Source: Sorghum bicolor (lineage: Eukaryota > Streptophyta > Magnoliopsida > Poales > Poaceae). Taken from it: DNA of 64,000 nucleotides. This document shows positions 32,684-45,163 of this stretch, piece after piece (positions within the stretch are counted from its first letter, which is position 1; each line of letters starts with the position of its first letter). Position numbers and translations under genes: made by a program. Under the pieces are notes generated by a model. The model had not been told where the DNA came from and ran no database searches. It saw nothing but the letters and a program-made list of their open reading frames with translations. Location: positions 21,745,915 through 21,809,914 of the forward strand of contig NC_012872.2 in the NCBI RefSeq assembly GCF_000003195.3, in the 5' to 3' direction.

Positions 32684-34105
32684 GAACCATTGAAGTTTAT
32701 ATGGATATGAATGTTGTCGTGTGGGTAAGCCAAGCTTCTCAACCAAATCTCAACTCACCAAGTTGTTGAAACTCCCGCTATCAATGATGGTGAGAACACG
32801 ACAACCCTGCACAATAACATATATGTGGAACAAATTGTGGCGCTAGATCTGCTTATCTTCTTCATGTACCACACGTGAACTCAACACACGTTACACAAGA
32901 AGGCTAGGATAGCCCGTGGAGGCAGTAACGGAGTCAATGGCGATGGTCTATGTGTCTTGATCACCCTCGGTGGGATCTGTAGGAATGTTAGCAGCAAGGG
33001 CTAAATCATCTTCAATATCACTAGCACTTACGTATCCATCCTCGATAGCAATGAAAGCGCGACGACTGGGGCAATTCGTCATGACATGTCCCATGCCTTT
33101 GCATCGATGGCAAATGATTTTAGCACTGGACGAAGAGGAACTAGTGGAAGCACCCAAAGTGGCACCTTTCTTCAGCTGTGGGGGCTGCACATTAGACAAT
33201 TTACTTACCCTAGAAGAAAATACAGGTGTGAGCGTCTCTGGCTCGGAACGTTGCTGAAAAATTCTCCCATTATTAGACCTGAAAGTGAAAGTCTGGTGTT
33301 GCTTGTGTCCCTGTACTTCACGTTATGCTTTTATAGCAAGATGATACAATTGGGAAAAATTACGCCATTCTTTGTAATCAAGAATGTTCTGGATATCATG
33401 ATTTAAACTACCAAAGAGTCTAGCACTAGCATCAGCATCATCTTCATGTACACCACAACATGGTAAACCAATAAGCAATTCTTGATAGTATGCTTCTACA
33501 CTTTTATCTCCTTATTTTAAAGTTTGCAGTTTAAGACATAAATCACGTTGATAATAAGGAGAAACAAAACGAGATTTCATATGTTGTTTTAAAGCATTCC
33601 AAGTTTGAGGTACAACAACAGCATTATTAGTATTGCAAAGATCACTCCAAAAAAACAAAACAAAAGTAGTAAACTCACTAGTACCAAGTCTAACTCTATG
33701 CTCAGCAGGCACATTACGAGAATCAAATTTTTGTTGAATAGCAAGCTCCCAATCTAAATATGCCTCATGATCAACATTACGAGCAAAAGGAGGTAGGCTA
33801 AATTTAATTTAGGGATCACTATTACCATAATTATTACCTCCCATACCACGACGATTGAAGTTGTAGCGGCAACGGTTGCGTGCATCACCATCATCATCCA
33901 CATCTTTATGATCAGATAGATTTCCATCTGCATCTTCATCATCACCACGATGAGATTGAGTGCGTTGCTCAATCTGTTCAACGCAGGTGACCAGATTGTT
34001 CACATTGCGTGTCAGCTCGGTCATAAGATTGCGCTGTTCAGTGATGAACGTTGTAAGTTCACCCTTGGACACACAATCATTAAAATCCGTCGGAGATCCT
34101 GCCAT
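32684..34105 (-). pseudogene. Element D gag and start of protease
   Basis: Gag starts MAGSPTDFNDCVSKGELTTF at 34105 and passes through an acidic region. After a stop near 33809 it continues with the gag core (PAEHRVRLGTSEFTTFVLFF, WNALKQHMKSRFVSPYYQRD) and another stop near 33512. A zinc knuckle CHRCKGMGHVMTNC (about 33110-33069) is followed by an acidic tail ending at 32948. Beyond that stop the frame reads into the protease active site VLTIIDSGSFNNLVS near 32800 and ends at element C after YPYKLQWF. At least six stops are present. The IDSGS motif and zinc knuckle identify it securely. Confidence 0.82.
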
Positions 34106-35354
34106 GGTTAGAAAATAGGGAAAACCAACACCAAAGGATTATCCCTAACAACTAAAAGGAACCAAGTTTTGGTGGTGGTAAAAGTGGAATACAAAATTAG
34201 AAGTGGCTTACCACCGTCTTACAAGTGTTCTTACCAAAGCCAAATAGGAGCAAAACCAAATTGGCAAAGTAACTGTTGTTGAGCGTGGGTAAACAGTTGC
34301 AAGATGAACCTGTGGTGATAGAAGTATATGTGGAGCTTTGGACAATTCGAATGCAGAGTTAGCTAAGTTCAATAAGTATCCAAAGAACAAATCATAATTG
34401 TTGGCTAAGACGTGTCTAGACGTAGTGCAACGAGGTGAAACAAAATATGATGGAAGGAACTCAGCAAACAAGCAATAGAGCAGGTTTTTCTTCTATCCTG
34501 ATTTATCTTGGATTTTTTATTTTTTCACTATTTTTTTATATTTTTCTCTGAACAAGGATCACAATAGATGTAACCACAAAAATTGGCAACGATAACTGAG
34601 GACAGATGTGGTCTTCAAAAATTCAGCAACTTCTCTGAAAAGCGTGCAAAACCCTTGTCAGTTTTTTCTTTATTTTCCTAAATTTTTTTGGCAATTTTTC
34701 TTAAACCAAACAGGCCGAAGGCGAGTTTGGGTCGGGTCCAAATGATGTCAAGAAACTACTGTGAAAAATTTAGAATTTTCTGATAAACGAGCGAAAAGTT
34801 ATGCCTGTTTTACCAAAGGTATCTCAAGTTATGTTTTTCAAAAGGCACAACACGGCATCGGCGACGGCGGTGGCGGCAGTTTGGTCAAAGTGTCCCAATA
34901 CTCCAACACTGATCACAGGATGAATCGTCCATGTGACTAACAGTAGTAGGTATTCGCGACATGATGTAAGGAGTGCTATGAACCAGGCAAAATAACAGCG
35001 GCTGCCAACCTATCTAGGTTTAGCGCGGCGGCGAGAGATCACACAAGGCGGCTAGCGGAGGCAAGTCGAGTAATGTGGTGGCTTTGACTTGTTGTTTGGA
35101 AATAGTGGATAGGATAGCGGCGGAAACTAAGAACAGCAACGGTGCAAATGAACTACGACGACGAACACAATCAAAACCAGCAACTAGACTCAACCACGAA
35201 CACAAACTGAGCAAAGCAAAACTGAAAACGAACTTGCAAGGCACAATGGGTCATAGGACAGCGGAAAACTAAACTATTTTTTTGGGCTTGTTGTGGACTG
35301 TAGGTAATGAACAAATATGAATCTAGGGCAAACGAGATTATACCTCACAGTAAA
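34106..35354 (-). other. Element D untranslated leader
   Basis: About 1.25 kb between primer site and gag with no recognisable gene. It is G/C-richer near 34860-35240 (CGGCGACGGCGG), which may form structured RNA. The ORFs here lack domains and I do not support them. Confidence 0.55.
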
Positions 35355-35373
35355 CCTGAGATATCTGATACCA
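35355..35373 (-). other. Element D primer-binding site (initiator Met type)
   Basis: Minus strand TGGTATCAGATATCTCAGG, five bases from the LTR end; the first ten bases match the standard tRNA-iMet primer site used by most plant LTR elements. Confidence 0.75.
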
Positions 35374-35378
35374 ATTGA

Positions 35379-36191
35379 TGAGGGTCAGGCCCGATCTTCT
35401 GAGAGGTAATCGGTAAATTGAAGAGTGTCAGGCCCGATCTTTCGAGAGGTAATTGGTAAATTCGGTTGTGGAGAACTCGACGTTGGCGATCCGGCTTCAA
35501 ATCAGCACGATTCAAACCCTGCAACCATTACACCACTGCTCTGTTGGTTATCAACCAAACACAACTTGATTGACCTTGCCAAGAAGGCTTTTCCTACAAG
35601 CGAATCGAAGAACACAAGCAAGAAAGTATAAACACGCAATCTGAAATTGCAGATATGAATGATGTGAATATTCAAATGAGGGTTCAAGAACTCGGTTCCA
35701 AAGGACTAATCGACACAGTGGAGGAGATCAAGAACGGGGGCCCTGGATCACTGTAAAAGGATTTCTCACCACAGTTACAATGAACAATTTAGTTTCTCGA
35801 TGGAAAACTAAACTCTAAACAAAACCCAAGTCTAAACAGCAGCGCCTATGTGGAATATAAAGGAGAAGCGACCTAGGGTTGGAGGCGACCAGGGAGAGGC
35901 GCCCACAGCATGGGCTTAAGGCCCGAATTCGATACATGACCAAGTTGGCCCAAAATAGGTGACGCAGCACCTTGTCGTGGACATAATGATTAATCCACAA
36001 ACGATCAGGAGCTGGGACCAGATCCAAAACGACGGCGTCGTTTTCCCTTTCCAACGAGTCCAAGATCACCCCGTTTTGATGTCGTATGAAGAAGCTATGA
36101 TCAAAACAATGACGACGTGTTTGCTGAATCCGAGAGTGACGTGGTAGCTGAGTTGAAGATGAATTGCAACTTGGAAAAGATGATGGTGTCA
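35379..36191 (-). repeat. Element D 5' LTR (about 813 bp)
   Basis: Minus strand begins TGACACCATCATC at 36191 and ends GACCCTCA near 35379, next to the primer site. A short internal duplication, GTCAGGCCCGATCTT(C/T)(C/T)GAGAGGTAAT(C/T)GGTAAATT, occurs at 35384-35419 and 35427-35464. The other LTR is outside the window, so the exact edges are inferred from TG/CA ends and the point where copia sequence resumes (ACGTA, 36192-36196). Confidence 0.7.
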
Positions 36192-37326
36192 ACGTATCCA
36201 GCATGGCGATGTCCTCATCATCAAGAAGGCATTGTATGGTTTGAAGCAAGCATCTAGAGCATGGTATGAGAGATTAAGAGTCTTCCTTCTCTCCAAAGGG
36301 TTCAAGATGGGAAAGGTTGACACTACCCTCTTCACTAAGAAGCTAGGCAATGACTTGTTTGTGATGCAAATCTATTTTGATGATATCATCTTTGGATCAA
36401 CCAATCAAGACATTTGTGAAAAGTTTGGAATAATGATGGCAAATAAGTTTGAGATGTCCATGATAGGAGAGCTTAGTTACTTCCTTGGTCTTCAAATCAA
36501 GCAAATGAAGGATGGCACTTTTGTGAGTCAAGGAAAGTACATCAAGGACATGATCAAGAAGTTTGGATTGCAAGAAGCTAAATCAATGAGCATACCTATG
36601 GGCACAAATGATCAATTAGGTAGTGATGCAAGTGGCAACATGATAGATCAAAAGCTATATCGATCTATGAATGGTAGTTTGCTCTACGTTACCGCATCAA
36701 GGCCGGATGTGATGTTTAATGTGTGCAAATGTGCAAGATACCAAGCTTCACCTAGAGAGAGTCACTTGAAGGCAACCAAAAGAATATTGAGGTATCTCAA
36801 GGGCACTCATGATGTTGGATTATGGTATCCCAAGGGGTCTAACTTTGAGTTGATTGGATATTCGGACTCCGTCTATGGTGGATGCAAGATTGATAGAATG
36901 AGTACAAGTGGCACTTGTCAATTGCTAGGAAGGTATCTAGTTTCATGGTCATCAAAGAAACAAAATAGTGATGTACTATCAACCACCGAGGCCAAATACA
37001 TTAGTGCCGGTAGTTGTTGTGCACAATTGCTTTGGATGAAAGCCACCTTGAATGACTTTGGAATCAAATTCAAGAGTATGCCTTTGCTATGTGACAATAA
37101 GAGTGCAATCAATATGACACAAAATCTGGTTCAACATTCAAGAACCAAGCACATTGACATAAGTCACCACTTCATAAGAGGCCATCAACTAAAGGGTGAT
37201 ATTAGCATTGAAAGCATTGGCACCGAAGATCAACTAGCTGACATCTTCACAAAGCCACTTGATGAGAAAAGGTTTTGCAAGTTGAGGAATGAATTGAACA
37301 TACTCGACTTCTCCATCTTGAAATGA
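36192..37326 (+). pseudogene. Element E copia reverse transcriptase C-terminal part and RNase H
   Basis: Begins within RT at KKALYGLKQASRAWYERL, because element D is inserted just upstream. The catalytic motif reads IYFDDIIFGS, where YVDD is usual in copia; this is probably a substitution. RT continues with SYFLGLQIKQMKDGTFVSQ and SRPDVMFNVCKCARYQASP. RNase H follows: YSDSVYGGCKIDRMSTSGTC, SKKQNSDVLSTTEAKYISAG and the C-terminal NMTQNLVQHSRTKHIDISHHF and EDQLADIFTKPLD. The SDADYAG-type motif has lost its second Asp. The frame is open to a normal stop at 37326 (FSILK). The order and motifs are classic Ty1/copia pol ends. Confidence 0.9.
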
Positions 37327-38394
37327 GTGCACCCCCACATCTATATTTGACATGCCTCTCCTCCAACAAAGCAAGGTAAAGTTGGTTGATATAGCACTCA
37401 TACTTTGCTAAGGACATGATTAGAATATATAGACATGTTTGCATGACAATAGGATCATTCATGACAATCAAAAAGATTTGATGTATGTATGGTACCACTA
37501 TTGCTCCTATGTTTGGTTGATCTAGTGGTAGCATATGACTTGTTTTTGAGCTTGCAAGCCTAGTGTTGAATTTAGAATATGAGCTTATGATGTGTAATTC
37601 AACATGGTCAAGATAACCCATATACTTTATGAGGTGTGAAAAAGCCTGTCCTTAGATCAAACCGAATTACATGTTTTAGCCAAGTGAACTAGATTGAACC
37701 ATAATTTGACCCTCACATTGATTGACTTAGTTCTCACTAAAAGTTGAACCTTTGTGGTCATTGATGACAAAGGGGGAGAGAAACAAAGATAAAGTCAAAA
37801 AGTGGGAGAGAAACAAAGATAGGGATAGAAAAGAAGAGAAAAACTTTTTAAAACTTGAGCACACAAATAGGGGGAGCAAGCTCGTGAACCATTTGTTGCA
37901 TTTGTATGTACAGTAACATAATGAAGTGTTGCATTGCAAGTTTAAATTCACCAATCACTCTTGTTTGTTTGGTGCTTGCTAGAAATATAACTTGAATGAT
38001 GTTTGAATTCTAGAATAGAGTAGTTGTTTACAAATGCTATCTAGACATATAATGTGATCTCACCAGGTATCTTGAGTTTTTTATGTATGTCTAGCTACAT
38101 TGGTGCTAAGGATGGTATATTGGCAACTCCCATTGGTATCATGCTTCAAATGTCCATTTTATATACCTTAGCGTCATTTTGCTAGTAATAAATCTCCCAA
38201 AATTCCAATCCATGCATATGTGTAGGCTTGAACCAAACTCATGGAAGCACATATGTAGGGGGAGCTAATACTACCAAAACCAAAATTGAAGAGATTGTCC
38301 AATCTTGTTTCATGATCAAAATGCTTTGGACAAGCAATTCAAGGTCATTATGATTTTATTTCATATCTTTGTGATGGTTGTCATCAATTACTAT
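37327..38394 (+). other. Element E 3' untranslated region
   Basis: About 1.07 kb with no ORF resembling the env-like gene that some SIRE elements carry. Purine-rich AAGGGGGAGAGAAACAAAGAT at 37769-37789 is echoed by GTGGGAGAGAAACAAAGAT at 37802-37820, and AGGGGGAG recurs at 37870 and 38258. Confidence 0.6.
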
Positions 38395-38406
38395 AAATGG
38401 GGAGAT
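38395..38406 (+). other. Element E polypurine tract
   Basis: AAATGGGGAGAT directly before the LTR start TGAAAGCCC. Confidence 0.7.
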
Positions 38407-38511
38407 TGAAAGCCCAAGTTTGGTTTTGGTAATTAATGACAACAAGTTGCTAATGCCTTCTATTTAAGTGATTTGAGATAGGCACAACAACACATGTGAT
38501 GAAGGAGCAAG
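38407..38511 (+). repeat. Element E 3' LTR, first fragment
   Basis: Starts TGAAAGCCCAAGTTTGGTTT. Cut after 105 bases by element F; the last five bases GCAAG (38507-38511) are F's target duplication. The LTR continues at 46440. Confidence 0.8.
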
Positions 38512-39673
38512 TGATGAGGACATCCCAACCAAGTATGCTCCCTCTAATTCCACACCAACCTCTACACCGACTACGCCGGCACCAGCCCAAGCCATTGATG
38601 GAGCAATTACACGTAGCCGAGCCGAGAAGCTACAACAAGAGGTGAACGTGCTACTTTGTGAGAGTTCTATTAATGTTAATGAGAATATTATACTACCTAA
38701 GTGTTCTACTTTGGTTGTGCTTAGGTATACACATATGGAGGGAGATGACCTGGACCGCAAGGATTGGAACAACACGGTGTTGGACGGACCAGTTGAAAGA
38801 AGGGCAGATCGGACCAGTGCGGTGCAGAACGGACCAGTTGAAAGAAAAGATCATAACTTTCACTTCCGAGATACTATGAAGGTCCATGAGCACTTGTTGG
38901 AAAGCTCTTCGAGTCTACTTTCTAATACCACTGGTGCCGACCTGTTTGGTAATGCCAGTAAAGCTGCCGACCTGTTTTAGTTGATACTGGTCATCGAGTC
39001 ATCAGTCTGCATGAAGTTCAAGTTGCCGTGCAAAACTGTACCAATCTACCAGGTTTCGTGGTACATGCTACACATGGAGTGAAAGCTTATCAAGTTAACT
39101 TTCCGTTGCAACAAACCACACGTCATTTGGAGTAACCAGGAAGGAGTTATGGCTAAAACATTGAAGACTGCACACAAGACAAAACGACCACGCAGAAACT
39201 CTCCAGGAAGGCATCTCGAGGCGGCCCGTTCACACAGTTCGTATTAACTATTTTGTTTCGACTTTCTACCTATCTAGCAGGGCTGTTGCTAGTATAAATA
39301 CCCCCTAGACTCATTGTTATCTCAGACTTATGATATTGAGAATACAAACCACTTTGTTCAGCTGTGCGCTAACAAATTCAGAGAGAGATCTCTACCCCTT
39401 TGCTCTTGTGTTTTCCTTCGCGGAGATTATAGAAGCGGCCGCGTCATCGGCACCCAATCCGTGCTCCTGATCCTCGAGTTCAGGTTGCATAGGTTGGTTC
39501 TTTGAGAGTGTGGTTGGGCGAATCATTGGTTCAGGTTGCCGTATAGAGACGGTGGTTGGCTCCTTGTGCGTGTCGTCAGGTTGCACTAGTTATCCTCGCT
39601 GCTTGCAGCAAGTTATCGGCTGATCTTCAGCTAGTTATCCTACGTCGTGAAGATCGGGACGACGATCTCACCA
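38512..39673 (+). repeat. Element F 5' LTR (1162 bp)
   Basis: Starts TGATGAGGACATC and ends CGATCTCACCA. A TATA box TATAAATA lies at 39293-39300 followed by CCCCCTAGACTC. A direct repeat of GACGGACCAGTTGAAAG type occurs twice (38783 and 38829 regions). It differs from the 3' LTR by a few percent. Confidence 0.93.
39293..39300 (+). promoter_or_regulatory. Element F LTR TATA box
   Basis: TATAAATA within GCTAGTATAAATACCCCCTAG; the same sequence is present in the 3' LTR near 46061. Confidence 0.6.
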
Positions 39674-40609
39674 TCTGGTATCAAAGCTCAAGTTTCCACG
39701 GTAGGATTTTTAGCCTTAGCTACATATATATATCTTGTTCGTCCTATCCACAAAAAAGCCATACAAAAATTGCATTATTCATTTGTTTCAATCTGTTTTT
39801 CTTGTGAGTTTGGTTAAGTTTCAGTCCATTAGAGTTTTGTTTAGTTGCTGATCATCATATCTTTTGTGTGTCCTTTGTGCCTCTTTTATATCTACAAATC
39901 CCTAAAGAAAATCTGAAACCGGTATCATCCTTCGCGTAAACTTTGAGCCTATCAAGTTAGAACGCTGACGGTTTTGTGTTGTTTCAAAAAAAAATTTGTG
40001 CAAGTGATATATCTGCTCTTATTCTTAGTTATAAAAAAATGTATCAAAAAAAAGGAAAGTGAAAAAAAAGGAGAGTTGAGGAAGGAAAGTTGTGAAGAAA
40101 GAGTAGAAAGTTCACACTGTTTATGTCCTCAAGTTCTGAATTTTATATCAAGTCACACAATCAGTCATTATCCATCTTTGGTGCAAAATTTTGCTTGGGT
40201 TTGATTGCAACACTTGCATCCTAGGCATACTCCTTGTTTGCATCAAATCTGAATTATTTTTGCGCGTGTGTTTGATCTATTTACATCACTCATATCTTGT
40301 GGTCAGCACTAGGCATTGAACTTCTAGTTTGGATTGTGGTTTAACTTTACAATATCAAGAATTCAGACTGCATTCCTTGTGAAATATATCCCCACCAAGC
40401 TCCACAAATAACCCACCGTCATAGGAAAATACTGATCTTGGATTCTCCCAACCATCATTCTCGGTTACCACCTCGCATTGGCCGTTGTATTCTGCGGGGA
40501 ACTCACATGAGCTTCGGTTGGTAAGAGAGGTGAGATTGTGAGATTCCACATATAATTCCCTATTCTACATATATTGTTGCTTTGCCTTCACTAATTTTTT
40601 TACAACAAG
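39674..40609 (+). other. Element F primer site and leader
   Basis: The primer site TGGTATCAAAGCTC starts two bases after the LTR (39676), a variant of the iMet site. The 0.9-kb leader holds several A-runs (39989, 40035, 40067) and no supported gene before the gag Met at 40610. Confidence 0.75.
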
Positions 40610-41864
40610 ATGTATGAGCATCCGGAGATTGATGATTGTGTCACCGTGGCACAATTCAATGAGATGAAACAAAGCATGGAGACGCTAACAAACAATGTTC
40701 AAGCACTCATAAACCAGTTGCAAATTCATCCTCATGATAATGCAAATGGTAGTCACCATGAAGATGAAGTTAAAGAAAGCGAAGGAGAAGCTGCTCGTCG
40801 TGCAAGGGAACGGCGTAGAGAGCGAGCTGCTGCCAATGCAAGAAGACCTCCTTTTCCACGACGTGATCATGGTGGTAGAGGCGCTGGTCATGGACATGGG
40901 AGAGGTATTGGATTGGAAGAAAGTGAAACTGAGGAAGAGGATGAAGAAGAAGAGGATGAACAGCCCCATTATGATGATCGTCGTCACCGAAGAAATCGTA
41001 GGCGTAATCAGCACAATGAAGAGAGGTTTGGCAAGTTAAAATTCACCATGCCCTAGTTTGAAGGAGGATCTGATCCTGAAGCATATCTTACATGGGAGTT
41101 GAAGGTGGATAAAATTTTTTGTGTGCATAATTATTCTGAGAGAAAGAAGGTTGCCATGGCTGCTCTTGAGTTCGATGGGCTGGTAGGAGCAAATGTTGAA
41201 TGAAAGAGAAGAAGATGGTCAAGGTGATGTTCGTTCATGGGCTGAAATGAAGAGAGAACTGAGAGCAAGATTTGTCCCCAAACATTATCGCCATGATTTA
41301 TTTGACAAGCTACAGAATCTGAAGCAAGGAAGCCTCAGTGTTGATGAGTATTATAAAGAGATGGAGAAGGCGATGATTAGAGCCAATGTAATTGAAGATG
41401 AGGAGCAAACAATTACAAGATTTATGTCAGGGCTGCATCGGAATATTCAGCGCATTGTTGAATTTCAGCAATATCGTAATCTTGTTGAATTGGTGCATCA
41501 AGCTAGCAAAGCTGAGCGGCAATTGCATCAGGATATGAAGTCCACTAGAGGAGTATCTTTCAGCACAAAGAGTGCAGCAAGTGGAAGTAAATTTGCACCC
41601 AAAGGAAGTAGAAGTAAATGTACATTTTCCAGCTCAAACGGTGGAGCACGAACTAACAACCTTGGTTCTTCTAGTAGCAAAGAGTTGGCTGCTCAAAACG
41701 AGAAATTCAAATCAGCAAACTCAGTGGGTTCTTCCAGCAAGAGTAGTGGAATTCAGTGCTTCAAGTGTGGTGGTCGTGGTCATGTTGCAAGAGAGTGTCC
41801 AAACGCTAGAACCATCATTGTGAATGATCAAGGGGAGTATGAATCTGCTAGTGAGGAAGAATAA
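40610..41864 (+). pseudogene. Element F gag
   Basis: Starts MYEHPEIDDCVTVAQFNEMK, with an Arg/Glu-rich region (residues 60-145). A TAG at 41057 interrupts after KFTMP; the frame then reads FEGGSDPEAYLTWEL until a frameshift near 41180. The second frame (41193-41864) holds the gag core (RSWAEMKRELRARFVPKHY, LQNLKQGSLSVDEYYKEM, MSGLHRNIQRIVEF) and a Ser/Lys-rich linker. It ends with the zinc knuckle CFKCGGRGHVARECP at about residues 190-204 and an acidic tail before a TAA. The CCHC motif is intact. Confidence 0.88.
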
Positions 41865-44800
41865 GAAGATAGTGGAAGTGAGAGTAATCTTGAGAAGGAC
41901 ATCTGTGAATTTGAATCTGGTGCTGCTCTTGTTGTAACTCAGATTTTGAGTGTACAAATGAGCGATGCTGAAAATGGACAGCGGCACAATCTTTTTCAGA
42001 CTAGAGCTAAAGTGCAAGATAAGGTTGTCAAAGTGATCATTGATGGTGGCAGTTGCCACAATCTTGCAAGCAAAGAAATGGTTCAAAAGCTTGGGTTGAA
42101 GCTACTGAAACATCCCCATCCATATCATGTGCAATGGCTTAATAATCCAGGTTCTATTAAGATGGCACAAAGAGTGAAAGTTCCATTCAAGATTGGTGAA
42201 TATATTGACACTGTAGAGTGTGATGTGGCGCCTATGACAGTGTGCCACATGCTGTTGGGAAGACCATGGCAATATGATCGATCGTCTCTACATTGTGGTA
42301 GAACCAATCAATACACCATCAAGTGGAAGAGCAAGGAGTTGATTCTTAAACCCATGACACCGCAGCAAGTCCTAGCTGAGCACTTGCAAAAGAGCTCCGA
42401 AGTGAGGAATGAGAGTGCAAAAGAAGGAGAGAAAAATAATTTGAGTGCCCTCCACAAATCAGTGAGTGAGAGCAACAAGCCAAACATGAGAGATGACAGA
42501 AAAAGAGAGGGAGAGAACTTCGTGATGATAGCCACCAAATCTGAAATGAGAGATGTGAGGAAAAACCCAGATCAAGTACTATTTGTACTTGTGTGCAAGG
42601 ACACATTGCTTTCAGCTAATGACTTAACATCTGTCCCTAGTGTTGTTGCACGTGTTTTGCAGGACTATGACGATGTTTTTCCAAAGGAAACACCTGCTGT
42701 ACTTCCTCCTTTGCACGGTATTGAACATCAAATTGATCTCATCCCTGGAGCTGCACTTCCAAATCGTCCGGCGTACCGCACCAATCCAGAAGAAACCAAG
42801 GAGATTCAAAGGCAAGTACAAGAACTTTTAGATAAAGGATATGTGCGAGAAAGTTTAAGTCCTTGTGTTGTTCGTGTGATTTTGGTGCCAAAGAAAGATG
42901 GTTCTTGGAGGATGTGTGTAGATTGTAGAGCCATAAACAACATCACCATTCGTTATCGTCATCCTATTCCTAGGCTAGATGATATGCTTGATGAATTGAG
43001 TGGTTCTATGATGTTTTCTAAAATTTATTTGAGAAGTGGTTACCATCAAATTAGAATGAAGATTGGAGATGAATGGAAAACTGCTTTTAAAACAAAGTTT
43101 GGGCTGCATGAATGGTTAGTTATGCTTTTTGGTTTGACCAATGCCCCTAGTACGTTCATGAGATTGATGAACCATGTCTTGCGAGCATTCATTGGAAAGT
43201 TTGTTGTTGTTTACTTTGATGATATTCTAATTTACAACAAGACATTGGAGGAACATGTTGATCATATTAAGCAAGATTTGGATGTGCTAAGAAAAGAAAA
43301 AATATTTGCTAACCTTGAGAAGTGCACATTTTGTACAGATCAGGTTGTGTTTCTTGGTTTTGTTGTTTCAGGTTCAGGAATTCAGGTTGATGAATCAAAG
43401 GTGAAAGCAATCAAGGATTGGCCAACTCCTGAAAATGTGGGTCAGGTGAGAAGTTTTCATGGACTTGCTGGTTTTTACAGGAGATTTGTGAGAGATTTTA
43501 GCACCATAGCTGCTCCGTTGAATGAGTTAACAAAGAAAGGTGTTGCCTTCCAATGGGGTGAACCACAAGAGAGAGCATTCCAAGAATTGAAGAAGAGGCT
43601 ATCCGAAGCCCCCTTGCTGGTGTTACCGGATTTCACTAAAACCTTTGAGGTTGAATGTGATGCAAGTGGAATCGGAATCGGTGGTGTCCTAATGCAAAAT
43701 GGACAGCCAGTTGCATACTTCAGTTAGAAGTTAGGAGGTGCGCAATTGAACTACTCGGTGTATGACAAAGAATTGTATGCTTTGGTAAGAGCTCTTGAGA
43801 CTTGGCAATATTATTTATGGCCAAAAGAATTTGTTATTCATTCAGACCATGAGGCTTAGAAATATTTAAAGGGGCAAGCAAAACTGAATCGTAGACATGC
43901 CAAATGGGTTGAATTCATTGAAACTTTTCCATATGTTGTGAAATATAAGAAAGGTAAAGAAAATATTGTTGCTGATGCTTTGTCACGTAAAAATGTTTTG
44001 TTGTATCAACTAGATGTCAAGGTTCCAGGACTTGAAAGCATAAAAGAATTGTACCCTACTGATCATGAATTTTCAAAACCATTTGCAAACTGTACAACTG
44101 GAAAAGGGTGGGAAAATATCATATACATGATGGATTTTTGTTTCGAGCTAACAAATTGTGTGTACCCCACTACTCTGTTAGGCTTTTGTTGCTACAGGAA
44201 ACACATGCAGGTGGATTGATGGGTCACTTTGGATGGAGAAAGACATATGAGATGCTAGCTGATCACTTCTACTGGCCAAAGATGAGAAGAGACGTCCAAC
44301 GACTTGTGCAAAGATGCATCACATGTCACAAAGCTAAGTCAAAACTGAACCCTCATGGATTATATACTCCCTTGCCTTTTCCTAGTACCCCTTGGGAAGA
44401 TATTAGCATGGATTTTGTTTTGGGTTTACCTTGGACAAAGAGGGGAATGGATTCAATTTTTGTTATTGTTGATCGGTTCTCTAAAATGGCACATTTTATA
44501 CCTTGTCATAAAATCGATGATGCTTCCCACGTAGCCTCTCTATTTTTCAGGGATATTGTAAGATTACACGGCGTGCCAAAAACAATTGTTTCAGACCGTG
44601 ACACCAAGTTCTTGAGCTACTTTTGGAAGACATTGTGGGCAAAGCTTGGAACAAGGCTGCTGTTTTCCACCACTTGTCATCCTCAAACGGATGGACAAAC
44701 TGAGGTTGTGAATAGAACACTTTCTATGTTGCTACGAGCCTTGATAAAGAAGAACCTGAAGGAGTGGGAAGAGTGCTTGCCACATGTGGAATTCGCTTAC

Positions 44801-45163
44801 AACAGGGCAGTACATTCTACAACTAATATGTGTCCTTTTGAAGTTGTGTATGGATTCAAACCCCTTGCTCCGATCGATTTGTTGCCTCTACCATTGCAGG
44901 AAAGGATTAACATGGAAGCATCCAAGCGTGCATCATATGTCAAGAAGATTCATGAGAAGACCAAAGAAGCAATCGAAAGAAGGTCCAAGTACTATGCTGA
45001 TTGGGCAAACAAGCATCGCAAGAAGGTGATATTTGAGCCTGGAGATTTAGTGTGGGTACATCTTCGCAAAGACCGCTTTCCTGAGAAGCGTAAATCCAAG
45101 TTGATGCCACGGGGAGATGGTCCATTCGGAGTGTTGTCCAGGATCAATGATAATGCCTACTAG
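41865..45163 (+). pseudogene. Element F pol: protease, RT, RNase H, integrase
   Basis: Frame 41946-43727 carries protease (VIIDGGSCHNLAS, LLGRPWQYDR), RT (CVDCRAINNITIRYRHPIP, MLFGLTNAPSTFM, catalytic VYFDDILIYN) and the start of RNase H (VECDASGIGIGGVLMQNGQ). TAG at 43725 and another at 43858 interrupt RNase H; a frameshift near 44110 leads to frame 44108-45163 with integrase. There the zinc region is [10 protein letters not shown] ... CITCHKAKS and the catalytic residues lie in [22 protein letters not shown] and [11 protein letters not shown]. The C-terminal domain includes [11 protein letters not shown] and [19 protein letters not shown] at 45161 breaks the tail. All catalytic acidic residues I looked for are present; only stops and frameshifts disable it. 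Confidence 0.9.

Larger units (their letters stand above)
32684..36191 (-). mobile_element. Element D: Ty3/gypsy element (chromovirus-like), 5' part only
   Basis: Minus-strand order: 5' LTR (36191-35379), initiator-Met primer site, about 1.2 kb leader, gag from 34105, start of protease running into the element C insertion at 32684. The rest of D lies beyond C's 5' end, left of the window. Protease and gag sequences resemble those of element F. D is inserted in the reverse transcriptase of copia element E, which resumes at 36192. Confidence 0.82.

Noticed and set aside
35020..35244. Possible host gene fragment in the G/C-richer part of the D leader
   Set aside because: It lies between primer site and gag of element D, and the translated ORF has no recognisable domain.
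37727..37954. Antisense hydrophobic ORF as an env-like gene of E
   Set aside because: It is on the wrong strand, only 75 residues, and produced by a low-complexity AAGAGAGAG-type region.
40685..41039. Met-rich or hydrophobic frames overlapping F gag
   Set aside because: They are alternative-frame shadows of the Arg/Glu-rich gag region.
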